A stretch of DNA of 64,000 nt from Leuconostoc mesenteroides subsp. mesenteroides ATCC 8293 (GCF_000014445.1 NC_008531.1:961001-1025000), one strand, 5' to 3'. Numbered from the stretch's first letter, positions 26,032 to 36,022 are shown. The notes: generated from the letters alone by a model not told the origin. Program-made: numbers and translations.

Positions 26032-27041
26032 ATACTATAAAAATCATAACACCTGGAATGCTAGCGACGGTTCAAGATGATGGTAGAATAGGTCACCAGG
26101 GTGAAGGGTTTTTGAATTCTGGCGTTATGGACATTTTTTCTTATCAGATTGGTAACGCACTTGTGGGTAATAAATCGACAGATAAACCTGCTAGTATTGA
26201 GTTTGGCGTAACTGGGGGTAAGGTAAAATTTTCGAGTAGCACTATTGTAGCTATAACTGGTGCACGTGTAAATGCAAAGCTAAATGATGCTAGGGTGAGT
26301 CAGGATATTCCAATTTTAGTCAATGAAAATGACGTATTGGACTTTACGCAAATTATAGAAGGACGATTTGTATATTTGAGTGTTGCTGGTGGTATTCAGG
26401 TGCCAAAAGTTATGGGATCGCATGCGACTACTTTGGCCGTTAATTTGGGTGGTTTTAATGGAAAAAGATTAAAAAGTGGTGATGTATTGAATATTTTAGA
26501 CGCGTCTCAGGCTTTTAATTACAATACTGTGAAGCTATTACCAAAAATGCCATTAAACCTAATTAGTTTAATTAAGACAAAGAAAATTCGAATTGTGCCC
26601 GGTCCTGAATATGACTGGTTTTCGGAGGATGAATGGCAAAAACTATTAAATAAACCATTTCACTTAGGCAAGCATATTGACCGTATGGGATACCGCATAG
26701 AAGGGCCAATGATTATTTTTAAACCAGAAAATTTATTGTCAGAAGCCAATATGAATGGCGCAATTCAAATATCTCGCGACGGGCAACCAATTGTTTTATT
26801 AGCGGATCGCGCTACTCATGGAGGATATCCTGTCATTGCTAAGGTTATCATTAGTGATTTAGGTACACTTGCGCAATGGCCACAACATAAACCAATACAT
26901 TTTGAAAAGGTGTCATTAAATGATGCTTGGTTGGCTTCAGCGGAGAGAGCTGAGGTAGTACAAGGTATCTATAAATCGAAGCCATGGGAAATTTTATTAC
27001 ATACTCGAACCATGGCGAATAAAATCAAACGTTTTTTTTAG
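26028..27041 (+). CDS. pxpC: 5-oxoprolinase subunit C (KipA / AHS2 family)
   Basis: The 337-residue AHS2/KipA protein starts with KIITPGMLATVQDDGRIGHQGEGF and contains VPGPEYDWFSEDEW and DRMGYRIEGP with the SEANMNGAIQI block, all typical. An ATGA overlap couples it to pxpB. Databases often label this family 'biotin-dependent carboxyltransferase', which in most genomes is only a homology label, but here biotin carboxylase and BCCP genes are actually co-transcribed. Confidence 0.92.
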   Translation: MNTIKIITPGMLATVQDDGRIGHQGEGFLNSGVMDIFSYQIGNALVGNKSTDKPASIEFGVTGGKVKFSSSTIVAITGARVNAKLNDARVSQDIPILVNENDVLDFTQIIEGRFVYLSVAGGIQVPKVMGSHATTLAVNLGGFNGKRLKSGDVLNILDASQAFNYNTVKLLPKMPLNLISLIKTKKIRIVPGPEYDWFSEDEWQKLLNKPFHLGKHIDRMGYRIEGPMIIFKPENLLSEANMNGAIQISRDGQPIVLLADRATHGGYPVIAKVIISDLGTLAQWPQHKPIHFEKVSLNDAWLASAERAEVVQGIYKSKPWEILLHTRTMANKIKRFF

Positions 27042-27056
27042 AAAGGACACGAAAGA

Positions 27057-28229
27057 ATGTTAGCAAAACGAGTCGACAGTTTAGAAGCGTCTCCAACGTT
27101 GGCAATGGGAAAAAAAGCTAAGGACATGATTGCTGATGGCATTGATGTCGTTAATTTAAGTCAAGGTGAGCCAGATTTTAATACACCTGACAATATTGGC
27201 AGAGCGGCACGGATTGCTATCAAAGATCACCTGACTGATTCCTATACAGCTACAAATGGATTAGTTGAACTCAAAAATGCTGTGGTCGCTGCAGCAAAAA
27301 GAGATTACAATGTTTCCTTATTAACCGATCAAGTTGTGATTACGACTGGCGCAAAACTTGCCCTGTATGCATTGATGCAAATATTAGTTGATCCCGGAGA
27401 CCTAGTTATAACTTCTGCCCCTTTTTGGGTTAGCTATTCAGAACAGGTCAAATTAGCCGGGGGATCTTTTAAAGCTATTGTTTCTTCTGATCCACAATTC
27501 AAGTTAACAATAGATGTTCTTAACAAATTAGAAGAAAAGCCTAAAGTAGTTATACTAAATACACCCAACAACCCAAGTGGCGCTGTTTACTCAAAGAATG
27601 AATTAGAATCAATTATTTCGTGGACAAAGACTAATGACGTATATCTAATTCTAGATGAAATTTATGGCAAATTAGTTTATGGCGACACAGTATTTCATTC
27701 TGGATTGTCACTAGAATCTCTTGTAAACAGTAAAATGATTATTATTAATGGCGTTTCTAAAGCATATGCGATGACTGGATGGCGTATTGGTTGGGCAATT
27801 GCTGATGTTTCTATAACGCATGCAATGACTAAAATATTAGGACACTTGACCTCAAATCCAACTGTAGTAGCACAGTATGCAGCAATTGAAGCATTGAACG
27901 GGCAACAAAAAAGTGTCGAAACAATGAGAAAATCGTTTGAAAGTAGACTAAATTTTTTGTATCGGGATTTGTCTGAAATTGATAATATCAGCATACCTTT
28001 TAAACCATCTGGATCATTTTATATTTTTTTCAAAATTGATAGTAAATTTATGAAAAAGAATAATTTTAAAAATACCAACGAAATCTCAATGGCACTGCTA
28101 TCTGAGGAAAAACTAGCTATTCCTTCGGGTGAGGGATTTGGAATGCCCGGTTACCTTCGATTAAGTTATGCCAAATCAGAAGCCGAATTAATTGAAGCGG
28201 TTAAACGATTAAAACACTTTTTTAGCTAA
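27057..28229 (+). CDS. PLP-dependent class I aminotransferase
   Basis: The 390-residue protein is a fold-type I aminotransferase of the aspartate/aromatic group. NLSQGEPDFNTP is the substrate-binding loop, NTPNNPSGAVY and ILDEIYGKLVYGD bind the cofactor, and the PLP lysine lies in NGVSKAYAMTGWRIGW near residue 235. PGYLRLSYA carries the substrate carboxylate-binding Arg. It follows pxpC by 15 bases in the same unit. It could move the amino group from glutamate made by the oxoprolinase; that is inference. Confidence 0.88.
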   Translation: MLAKRVDSLEASPTLAMGKKAKDMIADGIDVVNLSQGEPDFNTPDNIGRAARIAIKDHLTDSYTATNGLVELKNAVVAAAKRDYNVSLLTDQVVITTGAKLALYALMQILVDPGDLVITSAPFWVSYSEQVKLAGGSFKAIVSSDPQFKLTIDVLNKLEEKPKVVILNTPNNPSGAVYSKNELESIISWTKTNDVYLILDEIYGKLVYGDTVFHSGLSLESLVNSKMIIINGVSKAYAMTGWRIGWAIADVSITHAMTKILGHLTSNPTVVAQYAAIEALNGQQKSVETMRKSFESRLNFLYRDLSEIDNISIPFKPSGSFYIFFKIDSKFMKKNNFKNTNEISMALLSEEKLAIPSGEGFGMPGYLRLSYAKSEAELIEAVKRLKHFFS

Positions 28230-28278
28230 AGATAAATTATTAAAACCATCAAGGTTTATAAATTGAGTGGAAGAAAAA

Positions 28279-29210
28279 ATGAAAAAAGTTTTAGTGGCTT
28301 CACAAGTAGATGAAATAGCCAAAACCTTTTTAATACAACAAGGACTTCAAGTGCTTGAAAATAATCAAGAAACTGATAATTGTTTTGATGAGAATCCTGA
28401 GGTTGAAGCAGTATTATTAATGCCAATTAAATTTGATGATAATACAATGAATAAAATGCCAAATTTGAAAATTATAGCGAGGCATGGAGTTGGTTATGAT
28501 AATGTCAGTCTTAGTGCTGCAACTCAGCGTGGAATCGTTGTCACAAACACACCTGGTGCAAATGCTAGCTCAGTGGCCGAGACTGCTTTGATGTTTTTAT
28601 TAATGTCCGGACGTCAATTTGCCTCAAAACTAATCAATTCTAATACCAAAAGTTTAGCTCTTTCAACAGGTAATAGTTTTGGATACGAACTATCTCACAA
28701 AATTGTTGGCATTATTGGGTATGGGAACATTGGGCGGAAAATTGCTCGTCTTTTAAGCGGTTTCAATGTAAAAATTCTCGTAAATGCGAGACATAAATAC
28801 GTAATAGGCAATGGTGAAATGGCTTCATTAGTTGAAATATACGAAAAAGCAGATTATATTGTTTTAGCATTACCTGCAACACATGAAACAACACACATGA
28901 TTAACTCTGCTACGCTAAAACTAATGAAAAAAATGCCGTCTTGATCAATGTCGGGCGTGGTCAGCTTATTGATGAAGATGCATTATATAGTGCGTTAATA
29001 AATAATCAAATTTTTGGAGCAGGCTTGGACGTTACTGAAAATGAGCCTGTGAGTGCACAAAATCCATTGTACAGTCTGCCTAATGTATTTCTTACCCCAC
29101 ATGTTGCAGGACAATCGCGAGAAGCAAAAGAAAACGTTGCCCTCGAAGCAGCTAAAAAAATTACACGGGTATTAAATGGAAGTCAACCAAAACATCAAGT
29201 AAATAATTAG
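28279..29210 (+). pseudogene. D-2-hydroxyacid dehydrogenase (phosphoglycerate dehydrogenase-like), frameshifted
   Basis: The first part (ATG 28279, GTG 28267 less likely) reads as a D-2-hydroxyacid dehydrogenase with the NAD motif GIIGYGNIGRKIARLL. At 28924-28933 a run of seven A in ATGAAAAAAATGCC should be eight to keep frame. The frame ends in TGA 28942, while INVGRGQLIDEDAL, the catalytic Glu region ENEPVSAQNPLY and the His in FLTPHVAGQ continue in the next frame to 29210. One lost A explains everything. The intact enzyme would be about 310 residues and would act with the aminotransferase on 2-oxoacids. Confidence 0.88.
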
Positions 29211-29572
29211 TCCTAGTTTAGATGCAAAAAACATATTATAAAATTAAAACGAAATACTTAATTAAAAAATCTGCAGTACCTGTGAAAAAGAATCGTTCAT
29301 GTTTTTAGTTCAAGAGTGAAAAGTAAGGATTCAACTTTTTGTATAATTTTCAAGGACATTGAAGTCGAATGAAAATCAAATTATCAACTCAACAATTCAT
29401 GATCAAAATCCTGATTATTTATTTTTATTTGAAACTAAAACAGTAAAATTCAGATACTCTACTCCATATTAAGTATAATACCAATATTTCACTAACTATA
29501 ATTTAAGTTCTATATTGTCAGAAAATCGTTTCTCTTGGGAATTGATTACAAATCATGAAAAGCTGTTAACTA
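29211..29572. other. A+T-rich intergenic sequence
   Basis: I see no gene here. ATTTCACTAACTA at about 29490-29502 recurs at 60977-60989, so part of it may be a dispersed short repeat. Confidence 0.3.
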
Positions 29573-29606
29573 AAAAACGTCTAGCAAAAAATGTTAGACG
29601 TTTTAA
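29573..29606 (+). terminator. Rho-independent terminator
   Basis: AAAACGTCTA pairs with TAGACGTTTT. It is far (about 360 bases) from the last operon gene, so it may belong to lost sequence. Confidence 0.6.
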
Positions 29607-29771
29607 ATTAACCATAATTAAGTAATATATGATTACTCAAAATTAACTTTCACACTTGTTTCTTTGTCAGTCGACTTGAACAATGTGGTGTAATAATCCT
29701 GCTCTTATGCTAGATTTACGGACAGATTTTCTTCTGCCCTGTAAACTAATAGCATAGGAGCATTTTTTAAT

Positions 29772-30032
29772 ATGATTCGATACAAAAAAGAATTTAAGCA
29801 GTCTCTTGTTGAGATGCACAATCAAGGCCGTTCATATACTGATCTATCCGCTGAATACGGACCTTCGGTCGACTCAATCCGTAACTAGGTCAAGTTGTAC
29901 GCGGTCCACGAAGTGGACGGCGAAAAATGGACGCAAGCTGATGTAAACGCATTACAAAAGGAAAACAACAAACTTCGCGAAGAACTTGAGATTTTAAAAC
30001 GAGCCGCGGTGTTACTTTCGAAGTACAACTAA
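29772..30032 (+). pseudogene. IS3-family OrfA, interrupted by TAG
   Basis: MIRYKKEFKQSLVEMHNQG and the helix-turn-helix around LSAEYGPSVDSIRN are OrfA of an IS3-type transposase. TAG at 29886-29888 replaces the usual Trp. LQKENNKLREELEILKRAA is the leucine-zipper end before the TAA. Confidence 0.8.
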
Positions 30033-30043
30033 CGCAAAATCGC

Positions 30044-30867
30044 GAGTTAGGACTGGAAATCATTGACCGTTCGCTCGCAATGGGACACCGCATAACAAGC
30101 GTTTTATCAGCTTTGAATATAGCTCGAAGCACTATTATCAATGGAAAAATTGGCATCCCAGCCAACAAGAGACGCGTCGCAACGCTCTAAAAACGGCAAT
30201 CAAAGCCGTCTACAACACCAATCGTGGGATCTATGGCTACCGACGCATCGCCGTATTTTTACGGTTCATTTTGAACACTGAAGTTGGTGATCGTTTGGTT
30301 TGGGGGCTCATGAATGAGATGAGCCTTAAATCTCGCATGGTCAGGAAGTCATATAAGAAGCCGACGACGACCACTGACACACCACAAAAGCCCAATCTCA
30401 TGAAGAATTTGGATGATTTGAGTGGCGTTCTAACGACTGACATCACGTACATCCAGCTGATGAATAGAAACTGGGTTTACCTGGCGACGGTCTATGACCC
30501 AGAAAAACGCCGTGTTGTCTCATATGGACTGAGTTCAGAGATGACCAAAGAATTCGCAACATCTGTTGTCGTGAAAGCTCTAAGAGCCAACGGTAAACCA
30601 AAGATGATTCACAGCGACATGGGAAGCCAGTACACTTCAAGTCTGTTCGAAGGAACGTTGCAAAACGCTGGGATAGATCAGTCGCGTAAGGGGCATCCTT
30701 ACGACAACGCACGTATCGAGAGCTTTCATTCGCTCATCAAGCGTGAGCTGATTTATCACGAAGAATACAGAACCATTGATGATGTCAGGTCATCTGTCGA
30801 ATGGTATGTGAACTGGTACAACAACGAACGTATTAATTCACGCACTGAATGGCTTCAAGCCGCCTAG
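30044..30867 (+). pseudogene. IS3-family OrfB (DDE transposase), frameshifted
   Basis: The catalytic DDE core is complete in one frame: TTDITYIQL, HSDMGSQYTS and NARIESFHS. The N-terminal part (IIDRSLAMGHRITSVLSALNI) is one frame away, and a T missing from about 30133 in CACTATTATCAATGG joins it to YYQWKNWHPSQQ. The C-terminus is also altered after INSRTEW. It is inactive. Confidence 0.8.
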
Positions 30868-31140
30868 ACCAATGTTTGGTTTCCTTAATCTCGGTTATCG
30901 GCACTAGCCGGTACGACGCCGTTTATAAGCCGTCACTTGTGAATTTCAAAAATTCGCCTTGTGAAGGCTTATTTGTTGCACGATACAACTTGTGAAATCC
31001 GGCCGGTTCACAATCTATACCACCCGTTTTCTCTCACCGGCAGGGCTAAGCCCTGTTCCACCTACAAAAACACCCAGAACTCACGCCGTTTTAAGCTGAA
31101 ATCCGGGTTTTGAAAAATTTTCGGAGTCCGGCACCTCTCG
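30868..31140. repeat. G+C-richer noncoding patch with inverted repeats and CTTGTGAA copies
   Basis: No gene is visible. The sequence is distinctly richer in G+C than its surroundings. It has three copies of CTTGTGAA (about 30938, 30959 and 30987) plus an inverted TTCACAA, and hairpins such as AAGCC...GGCTT, CAGGGCTAAGCCCTG and GGCACCTCTCGGTGCC (31127-31142). It may be the non-coding end of a plasmid or an imported element. Confidence 0.4.
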
Positions 31141-31410
31141 GTGCCGAAAAAATCTGTCCATAATCTTGACATCAGCGCCCAAGCTCATTTACCCACACAT
31201 CCAAAATTTCCAACGATAGCTTTTAATCGTTCTGAATATGCACGACTTGGTGGTAAGGATTTCTATTCAGTTGATGTGTTGCCACGTAGTTTGGGCAGTG
31301 AAGCGGTTCGATTATTGTTTAACGATCAGCGCTCTGTCCTGGAGCAAACTAAGGCAACAAGCGTGATTGTGCCGTACCGTTTACCTGAATTTTGTGATGA
31401 GACGTGGTGA
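31141..31410 (+). pseudogene. Probable C-terminal fragment of a LacI-type regulator
   Basis: The 89-codon frame has no ribosome site. DFYSVDVLPRSLGSEAVRLLFND and the ending TSVIVPYRL look like the last strand-helix-strand of a LacI/GalR sugar-binding domain. The gene body is replaced upstream by the G+C-rich patch. The family call is tentative. A second LacI gene starts directly after it. Confidence 0.35.
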
Positions 31411-32043
31411 ATTAAAATAATATTGCACGAAAGGCGCATGTCTCAAAAATGACACTTAGCCATGTAATTAATCATCCAGATCAAGTATCACCTGAACTGA
31501 TGGTGCGAGTACAACATGCAATAAAAAAAAGACCGTTGACTATCTGCCAAATCAAGTCGTACGGTCATTAGCCAACCAACGCCATTATGTCATTCGTTTC
31601 TTACTTTTAGAAGATGTTACAACAGTTGAACCGAATTATTGATTCGATTAGCTATAATTTACAACAAAAAGGTTAGACACTGAAAATTAGCTTAGATATT
31701 ACGGCAGAGACACAATCTATTGACGTGAATAATCGAGCAGGCATTGAATAAACGACTGAATATATGTGCCGGCAGGGATATCGTGATATTTATTATATTG
31801 TTTTATCGTTAGATTAGTATTGAACTTAATGCACAATTTCTAATTGCCGACTACGATTATCCGTGCGAGCGATTAGGTTGCACTTGTTGTGCTAAGTGCG
31901 GTTCAGCCGAAATTAGACACCCATAAGGCAAGCGTTTGCCTTAATTATTGAAAAAATTGTTGCACAAATTATTTCTTAAATTGAATCAAAAAACGATAGA
32001 ATTAGGAAATACCAGCATTTCAGCAGCTATAGCTGTTCGATAA
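31411..32043 (+). pseudogene. LacI/GalR-type regulator, decayed
   Basis: Pieces of one LacI protein appear in order in different frames. IARKAHVSKMTLSHVINHPD is the DNA-binding headpiece, DYLPNQVVRSLAN is recoverable one frame away (around 31540-31580), and GNTSISAAIAVR at 31990-32043 is a typical C-terminus. Stops and shifts break it repeatedly and about a third is missing. It faces the maltose operon, whose promoter has a LacI-type dyad, so it was probably its local regulator. Confidence 0.7.
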
Positions 32044-32059
32044 ACAATAAATTTGCATA

Positions 32060-32120
32060 ATGTTATCGTTAACATTGTGCAAACGCTTCCATTAATTATC
32101 CAAATGTTCTATGCTATAAA
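32060..32120 (+). promoter_or_regulatory. Maltose operon control region: LacI-type dyad, cre site, extended -10
   Basis: ATGTTATCGTTAACAT (32060-32075) is a LacI/GalR-type dyad with central CG. TGCAAACGCTTCCA (32078-32091) fits the cre consensus for CcpA. TGCTATAAA (32112-32120) is an extended -10 box. Repression by glucose through CcpA is therefore likely, while the pathway-specific LacI regulator next door has decayed. Confidence 0.75.
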
Positions 32121-32260
32121 ATATAAACGGTTACATATATTGGTGTTCAGAACATGTTCCTGATTTCTAAAAAAACAGTTTCATCACGAATTGTTCATAT
32201 AAATGGTGCATGATTAGAGCAAATCAGTTATGTTTCAAAAAAATTTTGGAGGAAGTAATT

Positions 32261-33613
32261 ATGGTAGATAAGAAAAAAGGGCAGGGTTTGCCAAACCTGC
32301 CGCTAAGCACCATTTGGATGCTGAGTTTTGGATTTTTGGGCGTGCAGATGGCATTTTCATTGCAGAGTTCCCAAATGGGACGTATTTTTCAGACCTTGGG
32401 TGCTGATCCCACTAAGTTAGGATTTTTCTTCATCCTACCACCATTGGCAGGGTTGTTTGTTCAACCACTAGTTGGTTATTTTTCAGATCGCACTTGGACA
32501 AAACGCTTTGGTCGTCGAATGCCTTACCTATTGGTTGGCGCTCTTGTGTCAGTTATTGTGATGTTCTTGTTGCCTAATTCAGGTAGTTTTGGTTTTTCAA
32601 CTACTGCTGGTTTGTGGTTTGGAGCAATCACAATTTTGTTCATGGATTTGAGTTCTAATGTTGCAATGCAACCCTTCAAGATGGTTGTGGGTGACATGGT
32701 TAATGAAGACCAAAAGTCATACGCATACTCAATTCAAAGTTTCTTATCTAATACAGGATCTGTGTTGGCAACCATTTTCCCATTCTTGCTGACAGCGATT
32801 GGTGTTGCTAACACAGCGCCTAAAGGTCAAGTGCCAGCATCTGTAATTATTTCATTCTATGTTGGTGCGTTAGTCTTAGTTGTCTTTTCACTGATTGCAG
32901 TCTTTAACGTGAAAGAATACGATGATGCCACTTATGAGCTATATCATGGCTATGCTTTGAATACACCAAATGATGGTGAAGGTGGCTTCTTGACTTTGTT
33001 AAAGCGCGCGCCAAAAACATTTTGGATGGTTACTTTGACTCAGTTCTTCTGCTGGATGGCATTCCAATATTTGTGGACCTACGGTACTGGTGCTGTGGCA
33101 GACAATATTTTCCATGCAACTGATCCAACAACGGCTGGTTACCAAAATGGTGGAAACTGGTTTGGTATCATGTCAGCGGTTTATGCTATTGCAGCCGTTG
33201 TGTGGTCGTTAGTATTATCAAAGATTCCAGCAAACAAAAACAAAACAGGTTATGCTTTGTCACTATTTTTGGGGGCAATTGGGTTCACATCAGTGTTCTT
33301 TATTCATTCACAGTATTTGTTGATTGGCTCATTTATTTTAATCGGTATTTCATGGGCAGGTATGATGGCATACCCATTCATTATGGTAACCAACGCATTA
33401 CCCGGTGATCACATGGGGACTTATCTAGGATTGTTTAACGGTTCAATTTGCTTGCCACAAATTGTAGCCTCAGTTGCTAGTTTTGCACTATTCCCAGCAC
33501 TTGGTTCACATTTCCCATCAATGATCTTAGTATCCGGAATCTTAATGTTAATTGGTGCTGTTAGTGTTGGGTTTATCAATGAAATTCACAGTAATCCAGT
33601 AGATGCACAATAA
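32261..33613 (+). CDS. MFS/SLC45-like sugar permease, probable maltose transporter
   Basis: ATG 32261 follows GGAGG. The 450-residue protein has about twelve hydrophobic helices and opens with LPNLPLSTIWMLSFGFLGVQ. The first cytoplasmic loop GYFSDRTWTKRFGRRMPYLL is the SLC45/GPH-like motif. This family supplies maltose to phosphorylase pathways in lactic acid bacteria, and the next gene is a maltose phosphorylase, so maltose symport with H+ is the likely role. Confidence 0.88.
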   Translation: MVDKKKGQGLPNLPLSTIWMLSFGFLGVQMAFSLQSSQMGRIFQTLGADPTKLGFFFILPPLAGLFVQPLVGYFSDRTWTKRFGRRMPYLLVGALVSVIVMFLLPNSGSFGFSTTAGLWFGAITILFMDLSSNVAMQPFKMVVGDMVNEDQKSYAYSIQSFLSNTGSVLATIFPFLLTAIGVANTAPKGQVPASVIISFYVGALVLVVFSLIAVFNVKEYDDATYELYHGYALNTPNDGEGGFLTLLKRAPKTFWMVTLTQFFCWMAFQYLWTYGTGAVADNIFHATDPTTAGYQNGGNWFGIMSAVYAIAAVVWSLVLSKIPANKNKTGYALSLFLGAIGFTSVFFIHSQYLLIGSFILIGISWAGMMAYPFIMVTNALPGDHMGTYLGLFNGSICLPQIVASVASFALFPALGSHFPSMILVSGILMLIGAVSVGFINEIHSNPVDAQ

Positions 33614-33690
33614 TGGCTAACGCTTCGGCGTTAATATGTGCGATCGATCGTCGTAGATATTAGCGCTGAAGCTAAGCATTAGAAAAATTG
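33614..33690 (+). other. Intercistronic stem-loops between permease and phosphorylase genes
   Basis: TAACGCTTCGGCGTTA (33617-33632) is a hairpin with a stable UUCG loop, and TTAGCGCTGAAGCTAA (33659-33674) is a second. Neither has a T run, so they more likely stabilise or process the operon mRNA than end it. Confidence 0.45.
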
Positions 33691-33707
33691 AAGAGGTAGA
33701 AAGTCTT

Positions 33708-35966
33708 ATGAAACGAATTTTTGAAGTTGATCCTTGGACAGTTACATCACATGATTTGAATCCCAAAGATAAACGTCTCCAAGAATCTATGACGAGTTTG
33801 GGCAACGAATACATGGGCATGCGTGGCATGTTCGAAGAAGTCTATTCCGGTGACACACATCAAGGAATTTACGTTGGTGGTGTTTGGTTCCCAGATAAAA
33901 CACGTGTCGGTTGGTGGAAAAATGGTTATCCACTTTACTTTGGAAAAGCTATCAATGCGCTAAACTATGTCAAGGCAGACATTTACGTTGATGGCAATCA
34001 AGTTGATTTAGCTAAGAATGATGTGACTGATTTTGAAGTATCATTGGATATGAAAAATGGTGTTTTGAATCGAACATTTACTGTGTTTGGCGTGACGTTT
34101 AAAATCACGCGCTTAGTTTCAGCAGCATTGAATGAACTGGCAGATATTCACTATGAGTTGTCATCTGCTGATGGTCAAGCGCACAAAATTCGTTTTGATG
34201 CTAGTATTGATGCTGACGTTGTCAATGAAGATTCAAATTATGATGAAAAGTTTTGGCAAGTTTTGGACGCAGGTAATGACACTAATTCATCATTTATCGC
34301 TACGCAAACAATTGAAAATCCGTTTGGTGTGCCACAATTTACAGTTGTTGCCCGTCAGAGCTTTGTTGGCGGTGAAAAGCATGGTGTGAACCGCTCTGAA
34401 AAAGAAGTGACTGATAACTTTGACATTGAAGTACCAGCTAAAGGTTCAGTTAGTTTTGAAAAGCGCGTGATTGTGACAACTTCGCGTGATTATGATAGCC
34501 TAGCTCAAGTGATTAAAGCAGGTGAAACACTAACTGCGGATCTTGCCGCACAAACATACGACGACATATACACAGCACATGCACAAGAATGGGCTAATCG
34601 TTGGGAAAAAGCTGATGTTCAAATTGAAGGAGATGATGCGGCGCAGCAAGGTATTCGCTTCAACCTATTCCAGTTATTCTCAACTTACTATGGTAATGAT
34701 CCACGCTTGAATATCGGACCAAAAGGTTTCACTGGCGAGAAGTACGGTGGTGCCACGTATTGGGACACCGAAGCATTTGCCATTCCTGTTTACCTTGGTG
34801 TTGCTGATCCGTCTGTGACCCGTTCATTGCTACAATATCGTTTTGATCAGTTGGATGGTGCATTCCACAATGCCAAAGAACAAGGCTTAAAAGGTGCTTT
34901 GTACCCAATGGTGACCTTTGATGGTATTGAGTCACACAACGAGTGGGAAATTACTTTTGAAGAAATTCACCGTAATTCGACAATTGCTTATGCGATTTAT
35001 AATTATACCAACATCACGGGAGATCACTCATGGCTTGACGGTGATGGCGCACAAGTTTTGTATAATATCGCCCGCTTCTGGGCAGATCGTGTCCACTATT
35101 CTGCCCGAAACGATAAGTACATGATTCATGGTGTCACGGGTCCCAACGAGTACGAAAACAATGTTAATAACAATTTCTATACAAATTGGATGGCTAAGTG
35201 GGTTTTGCAATACTCACTTGAACACTACGATGAAATTAATGCTGATGAAAAAGCTAAGTTGGCTTTGACAGATGAAGAATTAGCAAAGTGGCAAGAAATT
35301 GTTGATAAAATGTATTTGCCAGAGGCTGATGTTGAAACCAAGACAGGTAAAAAGCATATCTTTGTTCAACACGATACATTCTTGGATAAAGATTTGACTC
35401 CAATCGCTGATATGCCACAAGATATTCGTCCAATTAACCAAAACTGGTCATGGGATCGCATTTTGCGCTCACCATATATTAAGCAATCTGATACATTACA
35501 TGCCATGTTCTATTTCCCAGACGCGTTTACAGAAGAAGAAAAGCGTAACAACTTTGAATTCTATGAACCATTGACAGTGCATGAGTCATCATTGTCGCCA
35601 TCTGTTCACTCAATTTTGGCTGCTGACTTACAAATGGAAGATAAAGCAGTTGAAATGTACGAACGTGCGGCCCGTTTGGACTTAGATAATTATAATAATG
35701 ATACGTCAGATGGTTTGCATATAACCGCTATGACAGGTTCATGGTTAGCGATTGTGCAAGGATTTGCCGGCATGCGTGTGCGTGATGGTAAACTCCACTT
35801 GAAGCCATTCTTGCCAAAGAATTGGACAAAATATGCTTTCCGTTTGGTATTCCGAGGTCATGTTTTGGAAGTGTCAGTTGATGGTCAAGGTGCACATGTT
35901 GACTTGATTTCAGGTGAACCATTAGTTATTGACCTATTAGGACAAGATGTCGAATTGACAAAGTAA
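33708..35966 (+). CDS. Maltose phosphorylase (GH65)
   Basis: The 752-residue protein has the length and plan of lactobacillar maltose phosphorylase: an N-terminal beta-sandwich with WKNGYPLYFGKAINALNYV, a helical (alpha/alpha)6 barrel with YWDTEAFAIPVYLG, and the catalytic Glu in TGPNEYENNVNNNFYTN near residue 482. It splits maltose with phosphate into beta-glucose 1-phosphate and glucose, saving one ATP. GAAGAGG precedes the ATG. Permease upstream and mutarotase and phosphoglucomutase downstream complete the pathway. Confidence 0.95.
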   Translation: MKRIFEVDPWTVTSHDLNPKDKRLQESMTSLGNEYMGMRGMFEEVYSGDTHQGIYVGGVWFPDKTRVGWWKNGYPLYFGKAINALNYVKADIYVDGNQVDLAKNDVTDFEVSLDMKNGVLNRTFTVFGVTFKITRLVSAALNELADIHYELSSADGQAHKIRFDASIDADVVNEDSNYDEKFWQVLDAGNDTNSSFIATQTIENPFGVPQFTVVARQSFVGGEKHGVNRSEKEVTDNFDIEVPAKGSVSFEKRVIVTTSRDYDSLAQVIKAGETLTADLAAQTYDDIYTAHAQEWANRWEKADVQIEGDDAAQQGIRFNLFQLFSTYYGNDPRLNIGPKGFTGEKYGGATYWDTEAFAIPVYLGVADPSVTRSLLQYRFDQLDGAFHNAKEQGLKGALYPMVTFDGIESHNEWEITFEEIHRNSTIAYAIYNYTNITGDHSWLDGDGAQVLYNIARFWADRVHYSARNDKYMIHGVTGPNEYENNVNNNFYTNWMAKWVLQYSLEHYDEINADEKAKLALTDEELAKWQEIVDKMYLPEADVETKTGKKHIFVQHDTFLDKDLTPIADMPQDIRPINQNWSWDRILRSPYIKQSDTLHAMFYFPDAFTEEEKRNNFEFYEPLTVHESSLSPSVHSILAADLQMEDKAVEMYERAARLDLDNYNNDTSDGLHITAMTGSWLAIVQGFAGMRVRDGKLHLKPFLPKNWTKYAFRLVFRGHVLEVSVDGQGAHVDLISGEPLVIDLLGQDVELTK

Positions 35967-36022
35967 TAAGCCTGATGATGAGCGAGAAATCGCTCATTTG
36001 CTGTATAGCAGGAAAGGATATC

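Larger units (their letters stand above)
29700..30867 (+). mobile_element. IS3-family (IS150-like) element, degenerate, right end not found
   Basis: The left terminus TGCTCTTATGCTAGATTTAC at 29700 begins with TG and resembles the terminus of the better-preserved IS at 47291. orfA and orfB follow in the usual order, with a nonsense codon in orfA and a frameshift in orfB. The matching right inverted repeat is not seen after 30867; unrelated G+C-richer sequence follows, so the element is truncated. Confidence 0.8.
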
